DNA of 64,000 nt, from the NCBI GenBank assembly GCA_023935145.1, contig CM043701.1:68801317-68865316 (forward strand), read 5' to 3'. Below are positions 44,801-58,000 of this stretch, piece after piece. Source of the DNA: Bretschneidera sinensis (lineage: Eukaryota > Streptophyta > Magnoliopsida > Brassicales > Akaniaceae). Within the stretch, counting starts at the first letter, position 1. Each line of letters opens with the position of its first letter. A program made the position numbers and the translations under genes. A model generated the notes under the pieces. It saw nothing but the letters and a program-made list of their open reading frames with translations. It did not search any database and was not told the DNA's origin.

Positions 44801-45851
44801 TTGTGACTCCATTAAACATCCTCAATTGGATGTCTCCAATCCCTCTCACTTGACAAGAATTACCATTCCCCAAGAAGACCCTTCCATCATTGATCTCCTT
44901 GAAATTCTTGAACCATTCCTTGTGAGGGCACATATGATAAGTGCACCCGGAATCAAGAATCCACTTTCCACTGCCTTGCATCTGGCTCACATTTGAGCAC
45001 ACAACAAGCACATCATCTTGTTGTTCTATTTTGGCAACCGAAGCCTCTCCATTATTGGTATGACTTCTCCTCTCATCCCAAATCCTCTTTTTGCAATTTT
45101 TCTTGAAATGGCCCTCCTTGTTGCAGTAGAAGCATCTCCTTCCTCCTCAAAGTCTTGTCTTGTAATGAGATCTCCCATGGTTCTGCCCTCTACTTATTGA
45201 TTTCTCCCGGTAGTTGCCATGGTTGCTACTGCTATTCCGAGTTGCTGGCCTTCCTCTTACAAACAGCCCATCTCCACTTGATGTCTCCTTCATCTTGGCT
45301 TTGAAATCATGTGCCCTTATGGCATTGATCACAATCTCCTTTGTTAAAGTGTCCCTTTCATACTCAATAGCATTAATCAAATTGTCAAAGCAATCAGGAA
45401 GATAATTTAACAAGATAACAACCAATTGTTCATCCGAAAAAATAATGCTACAGCTATTCAAATCTTGAACTAGCTTATTAAAGACATCAAGATGATCTTG
45501 AAACTCTTTTCTAGGATCCATTTTAAAAGCAAAGATTCTTTTAAGAAGATAAATCTTGTTAGGGAGAGTTTTGGTAAGAAAAAACTCATCTAGTTTCTTC
45601 CATATGACAGTCGAATCTTCCGAGTCTCCGCACTCCCTTGTGACACTATCCGACATGTGCAAGAAAATGGTGTTGTAAGTCATCTTCTTCATCTCGGTCC
45701 GCTGGTCCTCCGTGACACTTGCTGGAAAAACATCATATTCTCCAATAGCCAAGTCCACTTTTTATTGCATTAGAACAACCTTGATCTTCCGCTTCCAAAG
45801 GGCAAAGTCTCCCTTTCCATCAAACTTCTCAACACAGAAATTTGAAGCCAT
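41831..45851 (-). pseudogene. Tork-like gag-pol, copy A, broken
   Basis: The gag ATG at 45849-45851 gives the MASNF-type start of copy B. Gag runs to the zinc knuckle near 45115-45135. Protease has ILDSGCTYHMCP, intact at the active site. Integrase shows LWHTHLGH, CESCILGKQH, HSDLWGP, LRTDSGLEF and QNGIAERMNRT. RT shows MDVKTAFLHGEL and LIYVDDILLVG, intact. RNase H ([10 protein letters not shown]) ends at TAA 41831-41833. There are stops at about 45775, 45147 and 44513 and in the RT N-terminus, plus a frameshift near 42905. The order gag-PR-INT-RT-RH is that of copia. Confidence 0.88.
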
Positions 45852-46028
45852 CTTTTGCAGACAAGATCCCAGATTTCTACACTACCCACAAATGCTTTCT
45901 TCAACCTCAAGAACACAGATCGAAGATGGATCTTAACACCATTCTTGAATCACCCAAGAAGTTGAAATTTGATTCTTGGAGTCTTGGCTCCGTCACCTTC
46001 TTATTCTTACTCCGATACCCAGCTATGC

Positions 46029-46064
46029 TTGCTCTGATACCACTGTCCAAAGCTCTGATACCAC
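46029..46064 (-). other. Doubled primer binding site of Tork-like copy A
   Basis: On the minus strand TGGTATCAGAGC occurs right after the LTR and again 21 bases later. Both match the initiator tRNA-Met end. Copy B shows the same doubling, each unit with one change (51421-51455). Confidence 0.85.
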
Positions 46065-47096
46065 TATTGGAAATCACCTTGACAAGATGCCCAGGTGGTG
46101 ATCTTCCAAACACCCAAGTCTAGAATGAGTTTTAGAAAGAAATACAGTAATCAAAGACAAGACAAAAAATCAAAGAAAGAAAGAAGACAAGCAATTTGTT
46201 ATCGAGGTTCGGCAATATGCCTACGTCCTTGTGAGTTCCTCCAAACTCTCTGCACTAAATAAATGGTTCTTTACAATTATAGCAACCCTCTTCAAGAATC
46301 TTAAGTTCTTAAAGAAACCAAGAAGAGAAGAAAGGAAGAAGATAAGAATTAACAATGCTCTCTATCTAATCTAGACTTCTCTCTCTTTACAACCAGCCTC
46401 ACTATAATGAGTCCCTCTTGTGTTTGATCTTTTTCACTCTCACACAATTCTCTCTTATATTACAATTGATCTCAAAGTATGTCCCAAACTTGTGTTGATC
46501 TCTCTTGTTGTACATGGAAAATGAAGCTAGGTAACCCCTTATATAGTGCACCCACTTCTTGTCCATTCTTGTGAGTCAATCTCCACCCTTAGATCTTGAT
46601 TGCCACTTAACCATGGCCCTCCATCAATTCTAAGTGGTTATGTGCATTTTAACCTTGCACCCACCCGCCCAAGAGGATGTTAAAGCGTGTTGTCCATGTG
46701 TGCTTTGGTGTGCCTAGCGCCTAGGCGCTCAATAGGGGGCGGCATGGCGCTGAGCAGGGCACACTTGTAGCCCATTCTAGAAAGCGTGGCACTGGTGAGG
46801 AGTAGCATGGCACTGGTGCGAGTTAGGGGGTCTTCATTCTGGATTCCTAGGCACTAGTGAAGTGGCGGCGTGGCGCATACTTGTGCTGCCCCTTCACACA
46901 GTAGTGCGCACACTTTTCCTGCTTGTGCGCTGAAGTGCGCACACTAGTGCGCTTACCCTTACCTTGCTCCAAAGTAATGCACACACATGTGTGCAGTCTT
47001 TTAACTTGCTGTATTTTAATACTCTAACCTTGGTTTAGACTTTAACCATCTTTGAACCATGTTTAGACATGTGTAAACCTTAGACAAATACCAATA
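46065..47096 (-). repeat. Tork-like LTR 2 (shared, middle)
   Basis: It reads TATTGGAAATCACC at its start and ACCAATA at its end, so both terminal dinucleotides have changed. It serves as 5' LTR for copy A and 3' LTR for copy B. Confidence 0.9.
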
Positions 47097-47177
47097 ATCT
47101 CTACCTTTGTCTAAGTGTTTAAACCAAACCATTTTATGCAGAGAGCTTCGGGATCCAAACTCATCTTGAGTCATCAA

Positions 47178-50100
47178 TTAACCAACTCCAATCCTAAATA
47201 GTCCAAGGCAATGATTGAACTTAATTAGAGGTAGAACTTTAGTACCCAAATCCGCAGGATTTTCTTCTGTGGCTACCTTATCCACATGGATGCATCTTTT
47301 CGTAACATTTTCCCGAATGAAATGATACCGAACATCCATGTGCTTTGTCTTCTCATGGAACATCGGATTTTTACACAAGTGCAATGCAATTTGACTATCT
47401 GAAAACACCACAACCTGCTCCTTCAGTACCTTCAACTCTTCCAGCAACTCTTTGCACCACATAGCTTCCTTAATGGCTTCCGTAGCCGCTATGTATTCAG
47501 CCTCGGTTGTTGAGAGTGCTACCACTGGCTGCAACTGAGCCTTCCAACTTACACAACATCCATTTAAGTTGAAGAATTAGGAGGTAATCGATCTCCTTTT
47601 ATCCCGATCTGCTCCATAATTCGAATCCGCAAAACCCTCAAGGCAGATGGACTTACCCCTCTTCTCATAAACCAGCCCTACTTCCGGGCTTCCCTTCAAG
47701 TACCTCAGCAACCAATTCATCCTAAGCCAATGCTCCTTTTTGGGATTACTTATAAACCTACTGAGAACACTTATTACACGAGCAATGTCAGGTCTAGTGC
47801 TTACCATGGGGAACATAACAGAACCAATTGCACTAGAGTAAGAGACTTTCTCCATTTCCTTGTTCTCCGCCTTCGATCTTGGACATTGATCGCCGGGAGA
47901 ACTTGAAATGACCAGCAAGGGGAACCTTTACTGGTTTGCTATCTTCCATAGAGAATTTAGATATCATCTTCTCTATGTAGGAATTTTAAGGGATCTTCAA
48001 TCTGGTTCTCTCTCTTTCTCGGATGATACACACCCTAATGATCTTTTGTGCATGGCCAAAATCCTTCATCTCAAACTCCTCACTGAGTTGAGCCTCCAAT
48101 TTCTTTATCCTCTCCATGCTGCTCCCAACCAGCAACATGTCATCAACATAGATGACGATGATCACCACTTCCTCAACCTTCTGCCCCTTATAGTATAAGC
48201 ACGAATCATAGTAGCTCCTCATGAAACCCAAGCTGATTACAAAGGAATCAAACCTCTTATTCCATTGCCGAGGTGATTGCTTTAGGCCATAGAGAGATTT
48301 ATTCAATTTTCACACCAACTCTCCCTACCTTCCTTCCTTATAGCTTTCGGGTTGCCTCATGAAAATGGCCTCATCGAGCTCTCCATGTAAGAACGCTGTC
48401 TTCACATCCATTTGCTCAATTTCTCAATAAAATTAGACCACCAATGCCAACACTATCCGTATCGTCTTGTACTTCACAACCAGTGAGAAGATTTCGGTGA
48501 AATCTATGTCTTCTTTTTGTGTGAACCCCTTCGCCACCAGCTTAGCTTTATACCAGGCTTCATCCCCTAGAGTATTCCCTTCTTTGATCTTGTAGAGCCA
48601 TCTACAATCCACAACTCTCTGTTTTTCAGGATTAGGCACCAACTCCCAAGGGTTGTTCTTCATCAAAGAATCCATTTCTTCTTCCATAGCCAGCTGCCAC
48701 TTTGACGAATCCTTACACTCAATGGCATCCGTGTAAGTTTCTGGTTCAACCTCTCCTTCTATCCAAGGAGTTGCTACATTAGCATCCGTAAACCCATATC
48801 TCAAAGGTGGTCTAACCACCCTCCTTTCCCGGTCTCTTGTGAGCTGGTAGTCATTTCAACTTACTGCATCAACCTCTTCTTGTTCAGCCTCTTCTTGAGT
48901 TTCTTGAGCTTGGCCTTCATCCAAGGGCTCTACCTGGTCCGAACCCTCTTGCCTCCTTTGCTCTACCTGAACTGAGTTCTCATTGATACGATGCTCAACA
49001 ACTTCCGGAATGGTTTGCTCACTAGCCCCTACAGGGTTAGTTTTCTCTAAGTAGGGAAATAACAATTCATTAAAAATAACATCTCTACTTATAATCAGTT
49101 TCATGCCCTTCTTTTCTAAGGACTACAACCTATATCCCTTAACCCCATCACCATATCCTAGAAATACACATTTTCTAGATCTAGGGCTAAGTTTATCCGC
49201 CTTTTGAAGTGCATATACAGCATACCCAAGAGTCCTAAGATTGCTTAATTTAGGGGGTTTCCCACTCCACATCTCCATGGGAGTCTTGAGCTCTAAAGCT
49301 CTAGAGGGTGATCTATTCACTAAGTATACAGCTGTAGCCATAGTTTTTCCCCAAAAATATTTTGGTAAACTGGATCCTACTAGCATGCGCCTAACCTTTT
49401 CCATAGGGGTTCTATTCATTCTTTCAGAAACTCCATTTTGCTGAGATGTTTTTACAACTGTTCTATATCTTAGAATGCTATTTAATTCACAGAATTTATC
49501 AAAATCCTTATTGCAAAATTCTAAGCCATTATCGGTTCGTAAAGCCTTAACTACCCTACCCATTTGAGTTTCCAGCAACTTCTTCCACACAACAAATTTA
49601 TCCAAGGCATCCGATTTATTTCTAAGCAAATAAACCCACACTCTTATTGAATAATCATCAATTAAAGATAGAAAGTAAAAGTTACCTCCCTGTGTTGGTG
49701 TTCTTGCTGGTCCCCAAAGGTCCAAATGAATGTAGTCAAGAATCCCCTTAGACTTGTGCACTCCAATGTTGAAGCTGACCCGGTGTTGCTTCCCAAGAAT
49801 GCAACTCTCATAGAAATCCAGTTTCTCTACTTTGTCTCCTCTAGGTAGACCATCATTGCTAAGAACTTCCAGGCCCTTTTCGCTCATGTGTCCCAAGCGA
49901 GTGTGCCAAAGTGCTGCCTTGTCCATCTCAGCCATCAAGCTTGCTGCTTGATGATTGATTTCTGTCTCTCCGATCATCTCATAGAGTCCATCGTTTCTTA
50001 CTGCCTTGATCACTACCAAAGATCCCTTGGCCACCTTGATCTTTCCTCCCTCTACTTTACTTGTATACGCCATGGAATCTAGTTGCCCAAATGAGATCAA

Positions 50101-51194
50101 ATTTCTCTTCAAATCAGGAAAATACCTCACATTTCGCAGCAACCTTGTGACTCCATCAAACATCCTCAATTGGATGTCTCCAATCCCTCTCACTTAGCAA
50201 GAATTATCATTCCCCAAGAAGACCCTTCCATCATTGATCTCCTTGAAATTCTTGAACCATTCCTTATGAGGGCACATATGATAAGTGCACCCAAAATCAA
50301 GAATCCACTTTCCACTGCTTTGCCTCCTGCTCACATTTGAGCACACAACAAGCACATCATCTTACTGTTCTCCTTTGGCAACCGAAGCCTCTCCATTATT
50401 GGTATGGCTTATCCTCTCATCCCAAATCCTCTTTTTGCAATCTTTCTTGAAATGACCCTCGTTGTTGCAGTAGAAGCATCTCCTTCCTCCTCAAAGTCTT
50501 GTTTTGGAATGAGATCTCCCATGGTTCTGCCCTCTCCTTCTTGATTTCTCCTGGTAGTTGCCATGGTTGCTACTGCTATTCCGAGTTGTTGGCCTTCCTA
50601 TTACGAACAGCCCATCTCCACTTGATGTCTCCTTCATCTTGGCTTTGAAATCATGTGCCCTTATGGCATTGATCATAATCTCCTTTGTTAAAGTGTCCCT
50701 TCCATACTCAATAGCATTAATGAAATTGTCAAAGCAATCAGGAATAGAATTTAACAAGATAACAGACAATTGTTCATCCGGAAAAATAATGCTACAGCTA
50801 TTCAAATCTTGAACTAGCTTATTAAAGACATCAAGATTATCTTGAAACTCTACCTATGATCCATTTTAAAAGAAAAGATTCTTTTAAGAAGATAAATCTT
50901 GTTAGGGAGAGTTTTAGTAAGAAACAACTCATCTAATTTTTTCTATATGACAGCTGGATCTTCTGAGCCTCCGCACTCCCTTGTGACACTATCCGATATG
51001 TGCAAGAAAATGGTGCTGTAAGCCATCTTCTTCATCTCGGTCCGCTGGTCCTTCGTGACACTTACTGGAAAAGCATCATCTTCTCCAATAGCCAAGTCCA
51101 CTTTCTGTTGCATTAGAACAACCTTGATCTTCTGCTTCCAAAGGGCAAAGTCTCCATTTCCATCAAACTTCTCAACACAGAAATTTGAAGCCAT
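47178..51194 (-). pseudogene. Tork-like gag-pol, copy B, broken
   Basis: The gag start is at 51194 (MASNFCVEKFDGNGDFALWK). Protease has ILDFGCTYHMCP, where the serine of DSG is now phenylalanine, so the site is dead. Integrase has LWHTRLGH, HLDLWGP (serine to leucine next to the first D), LRTDNGLEF and QNGVSERMNRT. RT keeps VIYVDDMLLVG. RNase H keeps [12 protein letters not shown] and [16 protein letters not shown]. Frameshifts are near 50830-50940, 48310-48430 and 47577, and stops at about 50196 and 48855. Confidence 0.88.
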
Positions 51195-51455
51195 CTTTTG
51201 CGGACAAGATCCCTGATTTATGTACTACCCACAAATGCTTTCTTTAACCTCAAGAACACAAATCGAAGATGGATCTTAACACCATTCTTGAATCACCCTC
51301 AAGAACACGATCAGATCTTAATCTTTACACCGTTCTTGAATCACCTAAGAAGTTGATCTTTGATTCTTGGAGTCTTAGCTCCGTCACCTTCTTGTTCTTG
51401 CTCCAATACCCAGCTATGCTTGTTCTGATACCACTGTCCAAAGCTCTGAAACCAC

Positions 51456-52488
51456 TGTTGGAAATCACCTTGATAAGATGCCCAGGTGGTGATCTTCCAA
51501 ACACCCAAGTCTAGAATGAGTTGTAGAAATAAATATAATAATCAAAGATAAGAACAGAAAATCAAAGAAAGAAAGAAAGCAAATAATTTGTTATCGAGAT
51601 TCGGCAATATGCCTACGTCCTTGCGAGTTCCTCTGAACTCTCTGCACTAAATCAATGGTTCTTTACAAATATAGCAACCCTCCCCAAGAAGCTCAAGTTC
51701 TTGAAGAAATCAAGAAGAGAAGAAAGGAAGAAGATAAGAACTAACAATGCTCTCTATCTAATCTAGACTTCTCTCTCTTTACAACCAGCCTCACTATAAT
51801 GAGTCCCTCTTGTGTTTGATCTTTTTCACTCTCACACAATTCTCTCTTGTATTACAATTGATCTCAAAGTATATCACAAACTTGTGTTGATCTCTCTTAT
51901 TGTACATGGAAAATGAAGCTAGCTAACCCCTTATATAGTGCACCCACTTCTTGTCCATTATTGTGAGTCAATCTCCGCCCTTAGATCTTGATTGCCACTT
52001 AACTATGGCCCTCCATCAATCCTAAGTGTTTTTGTGTATTTTAACCTTGTACCCATGCACCCAAGGGGAAGTTAAAGCATGCTATCCATGTATGCTTTGG
52101 TGTGCCTAGCACCTAGGAGCTCAACTGGGGGCGACATGGCGCTGAGCAGGGCACACTTGCAGCCCATTCTAGAAGGTGTGGCACTGGTAGGGAGCAGCAT
52201 GGCACTGGCGTGGGTCAGGGGGTCTTCATTCTAGATGCCTAGGCACTGGTGAAGGGGCGGCGTGGTGCACACTGATGCTGCCCCTTCACACAGTAGTGCG
52301 CACACTTTTCCTGCTTGTGTGCTGAAGTGCGCACACTAGTGCGCCTACCCTTACCTTACTCCAAAGTGATGCACACACATGTGTGCAGTCTTTTAACTTG
52401 CTGTATTTTAAGACTCCAACCTTGGTTTAGAGTTTAACCATCTTTGAACCATGTTTAGACATATGTAAACCTTAGAAAAATACCAACA
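51456..52488 (-). repeat. Tork-like LTR 3 (5' LTR of copy B)
   Basis: TGTTGGAAATCACC to TACCAACA, with intact TG/CA ends. CAAAA follows. Confidence 0.92.
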
Positions 52489-52493
52489 CAAAA

Positions 52494-53170
52494 CAACAAA
52501 GCTAGAATTTTCACGGTTCTCAAGGGACGACCCAACGGAATGGTTCAACCGTGTGAACCAATTCTTCGAGTACCAAGGCACTGCTAAAGCCTAAAAGGTG
52601 CCCATGGTAGCATACCATCTGGAATGGGAGGCCATCTAGTGGTGGCAATGGATTCACAGGATATTTCAAGAAAAGGGACACGTGATTTCATAGGAGAAAT
52701 TCGAAGAGGAACTCTAGGCTGGCTTCGGACCATCAAAGTGTGAAAATTTTGACAAAGCTCTCTCATAGGTCAGGCAGCTTAGAACACTGAAGGACTATCA
52801 TCACGAGTTTGAGAAGCTCGATAACAGGGTTCGAGGATGGACGCAGAAGGCATTAATGGGGACATTCATGGGCGGCTTGAAGGTTGAAATTGTCGATGGG
52901 ATTCGGATGTTTAAACCATATTCCCTAAAGGATTCCATTAACTTGGCATGGATGAGAAACGACTAACTCACACGACAGCGAAGGTATACCACTTGCAAGA
53001 GCTCCTCTTGCTCTTCCATAAGCTACTCGAGTATCTCCTGCTACACCTACAGCCCTAATTAGGTGTTTATCATGGAAGGAGATGAAAAGGAGGAGAGTGC
53101 AAGGCCTCTGCTTTAACTGCAATGAGCGCTTCATAACCGGGCACAAATGTCAAAGACCTTAGTTGTTTCT
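52494..53170 (+). pseudogene. Chromodomain Ty3 gag, main part, broken
   Basis: In frame with the upstream fragments it reads KLEFSRFSRDDPTEWFNRVN, QFFEYQGTAKA, then stop, KVPMVAYHLEWEAI and so on to GTFMGGLKVEIVDGIRMFKP. This is the gag core of chromoviruses. Stops at about 52592, 52630, 52691, 52712, 52766 and 52966 are TAA or TAG at positions where relatives have Q or W. A frameshift precedes a remnant of the cysteine motif near 53120. Confidence 0.85.
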
Positions 53171-53289
53171 ATTGAAGGGATATGCGGGTGCAGGCAACGT
53201 GGTCTATGAGGACGTCACTGATCAGCAAACATTGGAGGTTGACCAAGATGAAGATGCAGGGGAGGTGCAGGAACTCAGACTTGAGCCTG

Positions 53290-53705
53290 AAAATCACGTT
53301 GCACACGTTAACGGGATGGACTGCCCTAAGAACCATGCATATGACAACAAAGATGGGCTCTCACGAAGTAGCAGTATTGGTCGATAGTGGGTTGATGCAT
53401 AACTTCATCAGCGATCGCTTGGCCAGCATTCTGAGGCTGTCGGCGGTACCCACGGAAACATTTATTGTTTGAGTGGCCAATGGAGAACGACTAAAGTGTT
53501 ATGGGCGCTTTGATAAGGTAGTGGTGAATTTACAAGGCACTGAGTTTTACCTCACCTTTTTCTCTCTACCCTTATCAGGTCTTGATCTGGTGCTTGGCAT
53601 TCAATGGTTGGAAATGCTGGGTTCCGTGGTTTGTAATTGGAAACAATTAACCATGGAATTCATATGGGATAATCAAGCCCGAAGGCTGCAAGGAATAGGC
53701 GAGTA
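53290..53705 (+). pseudogene. Chromodomain Ty3 protease, broken
   Basis: AVLVDSGLMHNFISDRLAS (about 53374-53430) has the D-S-G site. GLDLVLGIQWLEMLGSVVCN is the second block. TGA at 53470 breaks the frame (CGA expected). TAA at 53704 ends it. Confidence 0.82.
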
Positions 53706-53859
53706 AGCCATTCAGGAGGCTACGTTAAAAGAAATATCAAAGGAATGCAGATGGGGCCGTGCACTGTTTGCCGTATGTTTCCTAACAACCACAGATACCG
53801 CATCACAGGGTGTAGCATCTGGTATGAAGTAGCAAGGCATACAGTGGGTATTGAAGGAG

Positions 53860-54658
53860 TACGAGGACGTGTTCTAGGAGCCCTCGTGTGTACCACCTGT
53901 TCTTGAGGTAGATCATTGTATTACACTTAAAGAGGGCACCAAGCCGATTAATGTATGCCCTTACCAATATGCACATTTCCAGAAAAAAGAGATCGAAAGA
54001 CAGCTTCAAGAGATGCTGAACTCCGGGCTCATTTGGCCTAACACCAGTCCATTTTCTTTGCCGGTACTACTAGTGAAGAAAAAATATGGAAGTTAGTGAT
54101 TTTGCACAGACTACCGTGCACTTAATAGCGTCCCCATTCCAATGGTGGACGACATGCTGGATGAATTATATGGCGCCTCTTTACTTCACCATGCTTGATC
54201 TTCGGGTTGGATATCATCAAGTAAGAGTAAATCCTCCCGATATTCCTAAGACTGCTTTCTGCACTCATAATGGTCATTACAAATATCTAGTAATTCCTTT
54301 TGGCCTTTGTAATGCACCATCTACCTTCCAAGCCATCATGAACTCTATATTTTGACCCTACCTTCGAAAGTTCATTTTGGTTTTCTTCGATGATATTCTC
54401 GTATATAGTTCTACTTGGGATAAGCATGTGATGCACATTAAACAAACTTTGGACGTTTTGAGGCAGCATAAAGTTTTTGCCAAGACAAGCAAGTGTGCAT
54501 TCGGCCAGTAAGAGTTGGAGTACTTGGGGCACATTGTCACGGCTCAAGGAGTGAAGATTGATAACCATAAAATTGTGGCCATGGTAACATGGCCACTTCC
54601 TACTAATATTTCTAAATTACGTGGTTTTTTAGGCTTAACATGATATTATAGGAAGTTC
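53860..54658 (+). pseudogene. Chromodomain Ty3 reverse transcriptase, cut by a copia element
   Basis: [20 protein letters not shown], then FCTDYRALN in another frame, [25 protein letters not shown] and the catalytic FFDDILVYS (about 54382-54410) are visible. Stops are near 53876, 54095 and 54355. The connection domain (KLRGFLGLT, YYRKF) is cut at 54658 by the AGTTC-flanked copia and continues at 58595 with PLTNLS. Confidence 0.85.
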
Positions 54659-54853
54659 TGTTTAGAGTCCTAATTAGGTTTCCTATTATATATCATAGTA
54701 GGTTTTCTAAATCTTATCTATTTTATATCTATCCTATCTAATTATATCTCTTAGTCCTATTAGGTTTGACATTCATAAGTCTATGTATATGACTGTTGAA
54801 TTGTATTCAGAAAATCAATAATACATAATTCTTTTCAATTCTTTTTGTTAATA
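54659..54853 (+). repeat. 5' LTR of the small copia element
   Basis: TGTTTAGAGTCCTAATTAGG to TTGTTAATA. The end is TA in place of CA. Confidence 0.9.
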
Positions 54854-55019
54854 TGGTATCCGAGCTTTAGTTTTTTTTTTTTTTTTTTTTTGGAAATTCC
54901 AAAGCCTTCATCGCTTCATCTGTTTTGGCCATCATAGCCGACCATATCTCTAGCCTTTATCGCCAATTTTTTCTTCCCTCTAACCTTGCCTTCTTCTCCA
55001 TCATTTACCCACCATGGTT

Positions 55020-58000
55020 GAAAACACCACCCTATCCACAGAAGGTCTCAATCATCCGACTTTAGGTGATCTGTAGAATATTCAAGCATCGGATAGCCGG
55101 GATACTCTCTGCTGCACTTATTGCAAGAAACCGAGACACACCAGAGAGAGGTGCTGAAAATTGAATGGAAAACGACCGAGCAAGGAGTGGGGATACCAAA
55201 GAGGACAACAACGTAATCTGGGATAGCAGCGGAACCAGTCTTATTTCACCATGAATCAACCAGGTTCAGACCAGGGTATGCTTAATATAGAGGAGGTAGA
55301 GAAGCTAAGGGGACTTCTGGGATCGCTGAAAAAACCTAGTGGCTCATGCTCTCTTGCATTCTCAGGTAAGTTCTCATTTTCTTAAGGACTAAATGTCTCA
55401 AATGAAACTATCAGGAGTTTATAGGTCATTGGCTCAGGAGCCACAGACCATATGACTCATTCTTCACTAAAATTTAGCACCTACTCTCCATATCCGAGCA
55501 ATAGAAAAATAGCAGTTGCGGATGGTTCTTTAACTACTATAACTGGTCTAGGAGATATTCAGATCAGTCTTTCTCTTACTTTAAAAAATGTTCTTCATGT
55601 CCCAAAGTTGTCCACCAACTTAATATCCACTCAAAAACTCACATATGATATGAATTGTAATGTACTTTTCAATCATTCTCAATGTGTTTTTCAGGACTAG
55701 GTTTCGGGGAAGAAGATTTGACTTGCTATGGAGAGAAACGGGCTCTACTATCTTGATGAACCAAGCAAGTCACATATGGTCAGGAATAATTTATCTCTGT
55801 CATTTCTATCATTATCCATTAAAGACACCATTTGGCTCTACCATTTTAGACTAGGGCATCCATCCTTTAGAATCTTGAAAACTATGTTTCCTACTTTGTT
55901 TAGAGGTCTAGGTGATAAACAATTTCATTGTGATCTATGTGAGTTTACGAAGTACAAACGTGTACCTTTTCCAATCAGCAATAATAAAAGCCCAGTTCCG
56001 TTTTATTTGATTCACAGTAATATATGGGGACCCTCTACGGTTCCAAATGTGTCATTTTCGTTGGTTTGTCTCTTTGATCGACGATTGTACTAGGTTTCTT
56101 GGATCTTTCTTCTTAAACATAAATCAGATGTAAGTAGTGTACTTCCAAACTTCCACAACATGATTCAAAGCCAATTTGGAAATTAGATCCAAGGGCTCTT
56201 AAGTGTGTGTTTGTATGTTATTCGTCCACCTAGAAAGGATACAAATGCTACCATCCACCTACACATAAATTCTTTGTCTCCATAGATATCACTTTTGAGG
56301 AAACAAAAACATAATTTAACCAGCCTTATCTTCAGGGGGAGACTTCATTTAGTGAAGATAAGGATAGAGATCTATTTCTTCTCGATCTACCTACTCATGA
56401 GTCAGTTGTGTCCATCGGGTCAGCCCTATCTGATCTAATTCCAGCTGAACCAACTCTAGCTGACCCACCTGTATCGGTCGAACCATTCTAGCTGGTGTCA
56501 ACACCCACACCCGCCCACACTGGACCCATGACAGAGCATAATGAACATCATAACTCTATGCAATTTGTGCAGGCTTATTCAAGGAGAAGAGACTTGGATC
56601 CTAATCCCATGCAAGTCAAAGCTTCAACTCCTAATCTTGAGAATGGGGTAAATACAATTTCTGACCAATCTCAATTAACACTAGACCATGATCTCCCAAT
56701 TGATATTAGGAAAGGCACAAGAGAATGCACAAAACACCCATTGTATCCTTTGGCAAAATTTGTCTCTTTTGAGAAATTCTCACCCTCACATAGGACTTTT
56801 CTAGTTAGTCTAAACTCTATTCATATTCCTGATACTTTATCTGAGGCATTATCTAATGAGAATTGGAGAAATGCCATGAGTGAAGAAATGCAGCCATTAG
56901 AGAAGAACTAGATGTGGGAAATAGTTGACTTACCACCTGGAAAGAAGGCTGTGGGTTGCAAGTGGGTGTTTACTGTAAAATACAAGTCAGATGGATCTCT
57001 TAAAAGATACAAAGCTAGACTCATGGCGAAAGGATACACGCAGACCTATTGTGTGGACTATCAAGAGACATTTGCTCCAATAGCTAAGATGAACACGGTG
57101 AGAGTTTTGATGTCACTGGATACTAATTTCAATTGGTATTTGGAGCAATTTGATGTAAAAAATGTCTTTCTTCATGACGAATTAGAAGAGGAGATATATA
57201 TATGGACATTCCTCCAGGATATGAGTAGCAACTGAGAGGCAACAAAGTCTGCAGCCAAGGAAGGTGCTCTATGGCCTTAAACAATCTCCACGAGCTTGGT
57301 TCGGAAGATTTACCAAAGTGATATAGCCACCAGATACAAGCAAAGTCAGGGAGATCATACACTCTTCATAAAACACTTGGATACAGGGGGAGTAACAGCC
57401 CTTTTGGTGTACGTCAATGACATAATAGTCACAGGAAACGATGAGAAAGAGAAGGAAGCTCTACGAATATGTCTTGTCAGTGAATTTGAGATAAAAGAAC
57501 TTGGGAGGTTGAAATAATTTCTAGGAATTGAAGTAGCTCATTATAGAGAAAGAATCTTCATCTCACAATAGAAATATGTGACTGATCTCCCTAAGGAAAT
57601 AAGAAATTTGGCATGTAAACCAATTTCCACACCAATTGAACAAAATCATAGACTTGGAGAAGCAAAAGATGATCCAACCATGGACAAGGAGAGGTACCAT
57701 GACTGGTTGGGAAGCTCAAATACCTTGCCGCACACGGTCAGACATTGCTTATGTCGTGAGTGTTGTCAGCCAATTTATGCACAGCCCAAGAGAAGTTCAT
57801 CTATAAGCTGTCCATCACATACTACATTACTTAAAGGTTAATCCATGACAAGTGATTCTATTTAGAAGAAACATGGGGTTAGTCCTTGAGGCGTATACAA
57901 ATGCTGACTATGGAGGTTCACCGGTTGATAGAAGGTCCATGACAGGCTATTGCACTTTCCTATGAGGCAATCTTGTAACATGGAGGAGTAAGAAGCATAA

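Larger units (their letters stand above)
40727..52488 (-). mobile_element. Tandem Tork-like copia array: LTR-internal-LTR-internal-LTR
   Basis: Three collinear LTRs (40727-41749, 46065-47096, 51456-52488) separate two full internal regions in the same minus orientation. CAAAA flanks the whole array only (40722-40726 and 52489-52493). The junctions at the middle LTR are exactly PBS side and PPT side, with no host DNA between. The gag zinc knuckle (CFYCNKEGHFKKNC), protease DSG, integrase, RT YVDD and RNase H ([19 protein letters not shown]) suit the Tork/Tnt1 group. Both copies are broken. Confidence 0.92.

Noticed and set aside
53163..53387. 74-codon frame rich in acidic residues as a separate gene
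   Set aside because: It overlaps the gag-protease linker of the Ty3 element in another frame and ends where protease begins.
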